The notes beneath the pieces were generated by a model. The model had not been told where the DNA came from. It did no database searches and saw nothing but the letters and a program-made list of their open reading frames with translations. 12,570 bases of DNA from UBA2773 sp964458715 (GTDB taxonomy: Bacteria; Patescibacteriota; Minisyncoccia; Moranbacterales; DUUL01), in assembly GCA_964458715.1 (NCBI GenBank), contig CAYWJP010000021.1, positions 1-12,570 on the forward strand, read 5' to 3'. The position numbers were made by a program, and so were the translations under genes. Every line of letters starts with the position of its first letter. Position 1 is the stretch's first letter. Of this stretch, positions 1 through 3,767 are shown in pieces.

Positions 1-66
1 AATACTGGTACTTCATCAGCCGCCGGCGGCTCAGGAATAGTGATTGTGAGGTATCAGTATCAATAA
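1..66 (+). CDS. C-terminal end of a Gly-rich (surface-type) protein, partial
   Basis: An open frame enters from the left edge and ends at a TAA at 64-66, giving 21 residues rich in Gly, Ser and Ala followed by the beta-strand-like segment GIVIVRYQYQ. A GGSGIVIVRY-type ending is familiar to me from the C-termini of large Gly-rich adhesin-like or phage-fibre-like proteins in CPR and other bacteria, where it closes a Gly-rich domain. No start, promoter or signal can be seen because the gene begins outside the window. The GC-rich stretch gccgccggcggc contrasts with the AT-rich spacer that follows. Function of the whole protein is unknown; calling it a surface protein is an inference from this tail only. 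Confidence 0.6.
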   Translation, partial: NTGTSSAAGGSGIVIVRYQYQ

Positions 67-118
67 CAACAATTAATAATTAACAATTAATAATTAATAA
101 TAAATAAATTTTTAATTT

Positions 119-175
119 TTTACCCAGTTAAATAGGCTTTGCCTAATATAAGATTAAATTATTTAACAGGGTAAA
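119..175. repeat. Imperfect palindrome TTTACCC-AGTTAAATA
   Basis: TTTACCCAGTTAAATA (119-134) pairs with TATTTAACAGGGTAAA (160-175): 15 of 16 positions match, with one A-A mismatch. Directly inside the left arm is a smaller perfect hairpin, AGGC-TTT-GCCT (134-144). The unit looks like a dispersed intergenic palindrome rather than a terminator because no T-run follows it on either strand. Confidence 0.6.
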
Positions 176-201
176 TAAAGTTAGAAAATTTATAAAGTTT
201 A

Positions 202-258
202 AATTTTGTAAAGTCAAAAGTCTGTCTTTCGGCAGACAGGTTAACAAATTACAAAATT
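202..258. repeat. AT-rich palindrome with CTGTCT/AGACAG tip
   Basis: Outer arms AATTTTGTAA (202-211) and TTACAAAATT (249-258) are perfect complements. The centre is a second perfect hairpin, CTGTCT (222-227), loop TTCGGC, AGACAG (234-239). An AT-rich outer stem capped by a GC-richer tip is the same design as the palindrome at 10220-10359, although the sequences differ. Confidence 0.6.
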
Positions 259-266
259 AAAATTTC

Positions 267-302
267 AAACAAAAACCACTAATTTAAAAGTGGTTTTTGT
301 TT
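267..302. terminator. Bidirectional intrinsic terminator
   Basis: A 14-bp perfect stem, AAACAAAAACCACT (267-280) with AGTGGTTTTTGTTT (289-302), has an 8-base loop. On both strands the stem ends in a T-run, so it can end transcription from the partial + strand gene at the left edge and from efp arriving on the minus strand, whose stop is about 90 bases away. Confidence 0.85.
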
Positions 303-388
303 ATAACAATAATTAATTTTTTCAAATCTTCTCAATATTTAATCATAGATTTAATCATAGTATTAATTTTATGATTAATTATTTAATT

Positions 389-952
389 TTACTTATTGGA
401 TTTTCCAGCGTATTCTCTAGTTTCAGTGTTAACATTAATGGTGTCTCCTGTTTTGATGAAAAGAGGAGTATTTATTTTGGCGCCAGTCTCGATTATTACT
501 TGTTTACTTCCGCCATCAGCAGTGTTGCCTTTAATTCCAGGTGGAGCATCAATTACTTCAAAAGCCATTTTAATGGGCAAATTTATATTGACTGGTTGAT
601 CTTTAAAATAGAAAACATCTAATTCATAACCGTCTTTCAAAAATTTGGCTGATTCACCAATCACTTCTTGATTTAGCTCGAATTGTTCATAATTTTCACT
701 ATCCATAAAATAGTAAATCGTGTCAGCAGAATAAAGGAATTGAGCTTTGCGATTTTCTATTTCCAGCGGCTCAATTTTGTCAGAGCCTTGAAAAGTTTTA
801 TTAATAACGGCTCCAGTGATTAGATTTTTGAGTTTAGTTCGTAAAACTGCTCCAGCTCGTCCAGTTTTAGAGTGTTGTTCAAAAATTACTTCGAAGGGTT
901 CGTTTTGATAGATGATTTTAGAGCCTTTTTTAATTCCTGTAATTCCAATCAT
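389..952 (-). CDS. efp: Elongation factor P
   Basis: EF-P binds between the P and E sites of the ribosome and relieves stalling at proline runs. The 187-residue length is typical. The three beta-barrel domains are visible: a KOW-like domain I (about 1-64), domain II (65-127) and domain III (128-187). Domain III has the family-typical run PPGIKGNTADGGSK, then TGAKINTPLFIKTGDTINV and a TREY end. The loop that reaches the tRNA reads KTGRAGA with Arg at position 32, where E. coli has the modified Lys of PGKGQ; Pseudomonas-type EF-P also has Arg here. The start at 952 matches family N-termini. No Shine-Dalgarno precedes it. A promoter (1044-1072) implies a leader of about 85 bases. It is the last gene of the minus-strand set after rpsR, but it is separated by about 500 bases and probably transcribed on its own. 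Confidence 0.96.
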   Translation of the reverse strand: MIGITGIKKGSKIIYQNEPFEVIFEQHSKTGRAGAVLRTKLKNLITGAVINKTFQGSDKIEPLEIENRKAQFLYSADTIYYFMDSENYEQFELNQEVIGESAKFLKDGYELDVFYFKDQPVNINLPIKMAFEVIDAPPGIKGNTADGGSKQVIIETGAKINTPLFIKTGDTINVNTETREYAGKSNK

Positions 953-1043
953 AGTAGTGTCGAAACATCAATATTTAAAGCATTTCTTTGTCTTGGGACT
1001 AAATTCAAATACTCTTTCTACTCAATCTAAAATTTTTGGCTAA

Positions 1044-1072
1044 ATTATACAAAAATTTTCTTACATTGACTA
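1044..1072 (-). promoter_or_regulatory. Probable efp promoter
   Basis: On the minus strand a perfect TATAAT (+ strand 1044-1049) lies 17 bases downstream of TAGTCA (+ strand 1067-1072), which matches the TTGACA consensus at 4 of 6 positions. Transcription would start near 1037, leaving a leader of about 85 bases before the efp ATG at 952. Confidence 0.5.
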
Positions 1073-1133
1073 TGGCCAGTGCTTCAAAAATTGTTTGAAT
1101 AATTTATCTCAAAAATTTTAAATTTTACTACGA

Positions 1134-1227
1134 AACTGCATTCGAACTTAATCCCTATTTCCGCCACTCGCTCAAAGGACCGGTAAGTCCATTTCGCTCG
1201 GTGCTCAAATCTTTCGCGAACTGCATT
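1134..1227 (-). repeat. Structured repeat family 1, copy C (inverted)
   Basis: On the minus strand it reads GAGCACCGAGCG, then GGAC-TTACCG-GTCC, then GAGCGAGTGGCGGAA. This is the same order of blocks as the copies at 1791-1907 and 2437-2558 read on the + strand. The apical stem (1177-1180 with 1187-1190) has a completely different sequence from theirs but still pairs perfectly. The copy is bracketed by the 9-base direct repeat AACTGCATT (1134-1142 and 1219-1227). Confidence 0.55.
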
Positions 1228-1389
1228 TAAATATTAATGTTTCTTAATTTAGATAAATAAGATTTCCTTAAAAACAAAAAACAGTTTTAATCAACAATTT
1301 ACAATGAATTAATTTTTAATTTAAAAAATCTACAATGACAGGCTTTACTTGTATTTAATTTAATCTCTGCTTTTACGAGAGTAGGCTGG

Positions 1390-1409
1390 ATTCCCGCCTC
1401 CGCGGGAAT
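1390..1409. repeat. ATTCCC-N8-GGGAAT palindromic element
   Basis: ATTCCCGC (1390-1397) and GCGGGAAT (1402-1409) form a perfect 8-bp stem around CTCC. The context, CTGGATTCCCGCC followed by GCGGGAATGACA, is a repeat I recognise from many bacterial genomes and from CPR contigs. It has the same ATTCCC(N8)GGGAAT layout as the dRS3 repeat of Neisseria. It lies about 47 bases past the rpsR stop and could act as a 3'-end hairpin for that transcript. Confidence 0.75.
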
Positions 1410-1455
1410 GACAAAGCGCAAATTTCAACGAAAAAATCTGCTAAATGTCGGTGTT

Positions 1456-1686
1456 TTATTTGGCGACGAAGGGGAGAAGGGCTACTATCCTAGCTCTCTT
1501 AATTGCCTGAGACACCATTCTTTGATGCTTGGAACAATTACCAGATTTTTTTCTTGGTAAAATTTTTCCAACGGTGTTGATATATTTTCGTAACAAAATA
1601 ACGCTTTTGTAATCGATAGTTTTTATATCGTTAGAACAAAAATAACAAACCTTTTTGCTGTTATCGGTTTTCATCATCATTTTCAT
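1456..1686 (-). CDS. rpsR: 30S ribosomal protein S18 (zinc-binding form)
   Basis: S18 sits on the platform of the small subunit next to S6 and S11. The core IDYKSVILLRKYI, GKILPRKKSG and the ending QAIKRARIVALLPF are diagnostic. Cys14 and Cys17 (CYFC) plus Cys51 and His54 (CSKH) form a likely zinc site, so this is the C+ form of S18; E. coli S18 lacks it. The N-terminus is ambiguous: MKMMMK offers ATGs at 1686, 1680, 1677 and 1674 with no Shine-Dalgarno to choose between them. The longest is given. The gene follows ssb by 225 bases. No rplI follows, although in most bacteria it is the next gene. Confidence 0.96.
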   Translation of the reverse strand: MKMMMKTDNSKKVCYFCSNDIKTIDYKSVILLRKYINTVGKILPRKKSGNCSKHQRMVSQAIKRARIVALLPFVAK

Positions 1687-1790
1687 TTGGGTAAATATTA
1701 ATAATAAGTAAATTTTCGTAGAGACTTATATAACCTATAAGTTCAAATATTTAAATTCGATCCTAAGGTTAAGCTCATATAACAGATTCA

Positions 1791-1907
1791 AAACTTAGAC
1801 ATTTGAGGACAGTTTGAGGAAAAGCTGAGCAACGAGCGGAGTGTAAAAACATACATGGAGCGAGTCGCAGAAGCTTTGACAAAGAAATGTTCCAAATGGT
1901 TAAGTTT
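1791..1907 (+). repeat. Structured repeat family 1, copy A
   Basis: A palindrome of about 117 bp fills the ssb-rpsR spacer. Nested complementary arms: AAACTTA (1791-1797) with TAAGTTT (1901-1907), CATTTG (1800-1805) with CAAATG (1893-1898), AAAGCT (1821-1826) with AGCTTT (1872-1877), and the apical TGTA (1842-1845) with TACA (1852-1855). Between them lie the conserved blocks GAGCAACGAGCGGAGT and TGGAGCGAGTCGCAGAA. These blocks are shared with the copies at 2437-2558 and 1134-1227 and are not fully complementary to each other. The element begins at the ssb stop on the transcript side. The strand given is arbitrary and based on shared block order. Confidence 0.65.
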
Positions 1908-1911
1908 TAAC

Positions 1912-2415
1912 CTAAAACGGGATGTCTTCAATGTTTATATCATCATTCTTATCCTCATCCACATTAATTGTCGGAATTTCATTGGCTGCTGGAATATCAA
2001 CATTCTGTGATCCGGCATTATTCTGAGGAGCCGCTGGTTGCTGTTGTTGAAAGTTATTATTTCCTCCTCCAGTGTTTTGTCCCTTAGAATCCAACATAAT
2101 CATATTTTCAAGATTGATTTCAGTTCGGTATTTTTTCTCTCCAGTTTTGGCATCATCCCAAGATTGAGTCTGAAGTCGTCCTTCGGCATAAATCCGAGCT
2201 CCTTTTTTTAAATATTGAGAACAAATTTCAGCTACTTTTCCCCAAGCGACGATGTTGTGAAATTGAACATCCTCTTGTTGTTGTCCAGTACTTTTATTAT
2301 TCCAACGTCGGTTGGTAGCAATACTGAAAGAAGTAACATTTTGACCAGTTTGAGTTGATCTCATTTGGGGATCGTTGGTTAAGCGACCGATGATCATAAC
2401 TTTGTTTAAATCCAT
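1912..2415 (-). CDS. ssb: Single-stranded DNA-binding protein
   Basis: SSB coats single-stranded DNA in replication, recombination and repair, and recruits partner proteins through its C-terminal tip. Residues 1-108 form the OB fold, starting MDLNKVMIIGRLTNDPQMR and containing FSIATNRRW, FHNIVAWGK and IYAEGRLQTQSW. A Gly/Asn/Gln-rich flexible linker (about 112-150) leads to an acidic tail ending NIEDIPF, the canonical partner-binding tip. At 167 residues it is of usual length. It lies between rpsF and rpsR, the classic S6-SSB-S18 order, but with unusually long spacers (144 and 225 bases), each occupied by a palindromic repeat. The ATG at 2415 fits family N-termini and has no Shine-Dalgarno upstream. 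Confidence 0.97.
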   Translation of the reverse strand: MDLNKVMIIGRLTNDPQMRSTQTGQNVTSFSIATNRRWNNKSTGQQQEDVQFHNIVAWGKVAEICSQYLKKGARIYAEGRLQTQSWDDAKTGEKKYRTEINLENMIMLDSKGQNTGGGNNNFQQQQPAAPQNNAGSQNVDIPAANEIPTINVDEDKNDDINIEDIPF

Positions 2416-2436
2416 TTTATTTTTTTAATATTTATT

Positions 2437-2558
2437 AATAATTTCTTGTTTAGATGCAGTTCGAGGAGAGCTCAAGCAACGCAACGGAGTGTATTGAGCG
2501 ATACATGGAGTGAGTCGCGGAGAGCTTGACGAAGAAATGCGCTAAACATGTAATTATT
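2437..2558 (+). repeat. Structured repeat family 1, copy B
   Basis: This palindrome fills the rpsF-ssb spacer. Nested arms: AATAATT (2437-2443) with AATTATT (2552-2558), TGTTTAG (2447-2453) with CTAAACA (2542-2548), TCAAGC (2472-2477) with GCTTGA (2524-2529), and the apical TGTAT (2490-2494) with ATACA (2501-2505). The conserved blocks CAACGGAGTG and ATGGAGTGAGTCGCGGAGAGC match the copy at 1791-1907. The outer stems differ in sequence between the two copies but pair in both. It ends two bases before the rpsF stop codon. Confidence 0.65.
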
Positions 2559-2559
2559 G

Positions 2560-3288
2560 TTAACTATTTAAAATTTCATCTAACTTCTTGTCTAATTCAT
2601 CCAAGGAAACTTCTTCGCCAGCTTCTTTTTCTTCAGCTTCCTTGTCATCTTCTTCAATTATTTCTTCAACCTCTTTTTTCTTAACAACTGCTTCCACCTC
2701 TTCGGTGGATAAATTCTTTTTCTTGGCTACTACTTTTTTCTTAGGTTTCGTCTTTTCGACGATTTTTTCTTCCACCTCTTCGGTGGATAAATTTTCTTCT
2801 TCTTTGATTTCAATTTCCTTAGCTGCTACTGTTTCAGCCTCTTCAGTTGATAAATTTTCTTTTCTCTCAATTTTAACTTCCTTTTTAGCGGCCTCGGCCT
2901 TTCTTTGTTCAATTAAAACTTTTTCAACATCCTCTGATTTAATGGAGTCTTTTTCGCCTTGAACTTTTTCTAATTCCTTGGCATCTTGTTCTTTAAGAGA
3001 AGCCAGACCTTCAGCTTGAACGATAATGTATCGAGCGATATCGGAAGTTTGATTAAGCTTAACTTTCAATTCATCTAGATTTTTGGCTCCTTTGAATTCG
3101 AATCGTAAAACGGTGAAAAATCCGTAGTTTTCGTGTTTAATTTCATAAGCCAATTTTCGTTTCAAATATTCTTTTTCTTCAACGATCTTAGCTCCATAAG
3201 ATTCAATAAATTCCTTTGACTCTTTTCTGATTTTTTCTAATTCAGCAGTTTTTGATTGCAAAACCAGAAAATTGATTTCATAAATCAT
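2560..3288 (-). CDS. rpsF: 30S ribosomal protein S6 with long repetitive C-terminal tail
   Basis: S6 binds S18 on the platform of the small subunit. Residues 1 to about 97 are an ordinary S6 fold: MIYEINFLVL, then YLKRKLAYEI, NYGFFTVLRFEF and IARYIIVQAEG. The protein then continues for about 145 more residues, giving 242 against the usual 95-140. The tail is rich in Glu and Lys, probably coiled or disordered, and carries three NLSTEE(V/A)E units at residues 145-152, 166-173 and 192-199. Units two and three are encoded by an identical 25-base stretch that can fold into a CCACC/GGTGG hairpin. The tail ends with an acidic VSLDELDKKLDEIL helix. First gene of the rpsF-ssb-rpsR set, with its own extended -10 promoter and a leader of about 17 bases; no Shine-Dalgarno. 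The role of the tail is unknown. Confidence 0.95.
   Translation of the reverse strand: MIYEINFLVLQSKTAELEKIRKESKEFIESYGAKIVEEKEYLKRKLAYEIKHENYGFFTVLRFEFKGAKNLDELKVKLNQTSDIARYIIVQAEGLASLKEQDAKELEKVQGEKDSIKSEDVEKVLIEQRKAEAAKKEVKIERKENLSTEEAETVAAKEIEIKEEENLSTEEVEEKIVEKTKPKKKVVAKKKNLSTEEVEAVVKKKEVEEIIEEDDKEAEEKEAGEEVSLDELDKKLDEILNS
2691..2856 (-). repeat. In-frame repeat encoding NLSTEE units in rpsF
   Basis: Three copies of a 25-base unit lie at 2691-2715, 2769-2793 and 2832-2856. The first two are identical and 78 bases (26 codons) apart; the third matches at 20 of 25 positions. In the identical pair CCACC and GGTGG flank TCTTC, a perfect 5-bp hairpin that the third copy has lost. All are in the same reading frame. 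Confidence 0.85.
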
Positions 3289-3311
3289 AACGATTCAGTT
3301 TAATTAGTTAA

Positions 3312-3320
3312 ATTATAACA
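3312..3320 (-). promoter_or_regulatory. rpsF extended -10 promoter
   Basis: The minus strand reads TGTTATAAT, a perfect -10 hexamer preceded by the TGn extension. No good -35 hexamer sits 16-18 bases upstream, which is normal for extended -10 promoters. The start would be near 3305, about 17 bases before the rpsF ATG at 3288. Confidence 0.6.
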
Positions 3321-3384
3321 TTTTTACAACGACAATACCACCTCGGAGATTTTTAGTAATCAAACCAAAGGTGGAATTCGACAT

Positions 3385-3425
3385 CATTAGTCTTAAACTG
3401 AAAGTTTAAGCGATGAAGTCTAATG
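3385..3425. promoter_or_regulatory. Nested stem-loop upstream of proS
   Basis: A perfect 8-bp hairpin, CTTAAACT (3392-3399), loop GAA, AGTTTAAG (3403-3410), is enclosed by CATTAG (3385-3390) and CTAATG (3420-3425). It lies upstream of both divergent promoters, so it is either a DNA site or part of a transcript starting farther out. No T-run follows. Confidence 0.4.
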
Positions 3426-3706
3426 GGACGTTTAATAATGTATTAATGAAACTAGAATAGCTTAAAAAAAGATCTTTGTCAAAGGTTTTTATTAAAAATA
3501 TCAAATATATTATATTTAAGCATTAAGATGAAGTTCGAAGGTAGATTTTAAAGAAAGAGGTTTGGAGTTTTTACTTTTAAAATAGTGGTTTCTATAGAAG
3601 TCGCTAAAATGTATATCATCGTGTACATTAAATTGGCTGCTAGAATGCGTATTGAATATTTAAATGCTAGGTACTAAATACTAAATATCAGGTCTCTTTT
3701 TTCACT

Positions 3707-3735
3707 TTGACATTGCCTCTAATATGCGTTAGGAT
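3707..3735 (+). promoter_or_regulatory. proS promoter
   Basis: TTGACA (3707-3712), a perfect -35, is followed after 17 bases by TAGGAT (3730-3735), a 4 of 6 match to the -10 consensus. Transcription would start near 3742, about 26 bases before the proS ATG. Confidence 0.6.
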
Positions 3736-3767
3736 TAGATAAATTACTAAAAAGTAAATTAATTTTC

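Larger units (their letters stand above)
67..388. other. Gene-free spacer with stacked inverted repeats
   Basis: No credible gene. From left to right it holds a low-complexity AATTAATAATTAA-type run (about 68-105), a 16-bp inverted repeat at 119-134/160-175, an AT-rich palindrome with a GC-rich tip at 202-258, the bidirectional terminator at 267-302, and a small tandem repeat TTTAATCATAG (about 338-360). The second unit of that repeat (TTAATCAT, 351-358) can pair with ATGATTAA at 371-378, just downstream of the efp stop. Confidence 0.7.
953..1455. other. Gene-free spacer between rpsR and efp
   Basis: No coding region seen. It contains the efp leader and promoter, a palindromic repeat copy at 1134-1227, and an ATTCCC-N8-GGGAAT element at 1390-1409. 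A 13-base fragment, GCATTTCTTTGTC (980-992), matches (12-13 of 13 bases) the reverse complement of the outer ends of the repeat copies at 1791-1907 and 2437-2558. It lies in the inferred efp leader. The rest is AT-rich and featureless. Confidence 0.7.
3289..3767. other. Divergent spacer between rpsF and proS
   Basis: No credible gene. It holds the rpsF promoter at its left end, a strong stem-loop at 3385-3425, a weak AAAGATCTTTGTCAAAGG palindrome at about 3467-3486, a short direct repeat TACTAAATACTAAATA (about 3671-3687), and the proS promoter at 3707-3735. Confidence 0.7.

Noticed and set aside
371..622. Small open frame on the + strand opposite efp
   Set aside because: Antisense to the conserved end of EF-P, with no ribosome site or family resemblance.
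1134..1176. tRNA-like 3' end (TTCGAACTTAATCCC followed by TTTCCGCCA)
   Set aside because: It resembles a T-loop plus acceptor strand, but no matching 5' acceptor strand, D-arm or anticodon arm exists 60-80 bases upstream, and the segment belongs to the structured repeat copy.
1134..2558. CRISPR array from the repeated blocks in the minus-strand cluster
   Set aside because: Only three copies, irregularly spaced by hundreds of bases, one inverted, with genes between them and no cas gene; this does not fit an array.
2588..2962. Ser/Phe-rich open frame on the + strand opposite rpsF
   Set aside because: It is the antisense shadow of the repetitive Glu/Lys-rich S6 tail; no promoter or family resemblance.
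3365..3425. T-box-like AAAGGTGGAATTCG upstream of proS
   Set aside because: It vaguely resembles the T-box AGGGTGGNACCGCG, but the ACC-GCG part is absent, no terminator with a CGTCCC partner follows, no specifier loop was found, and it lies upstream of the better proS promoter.
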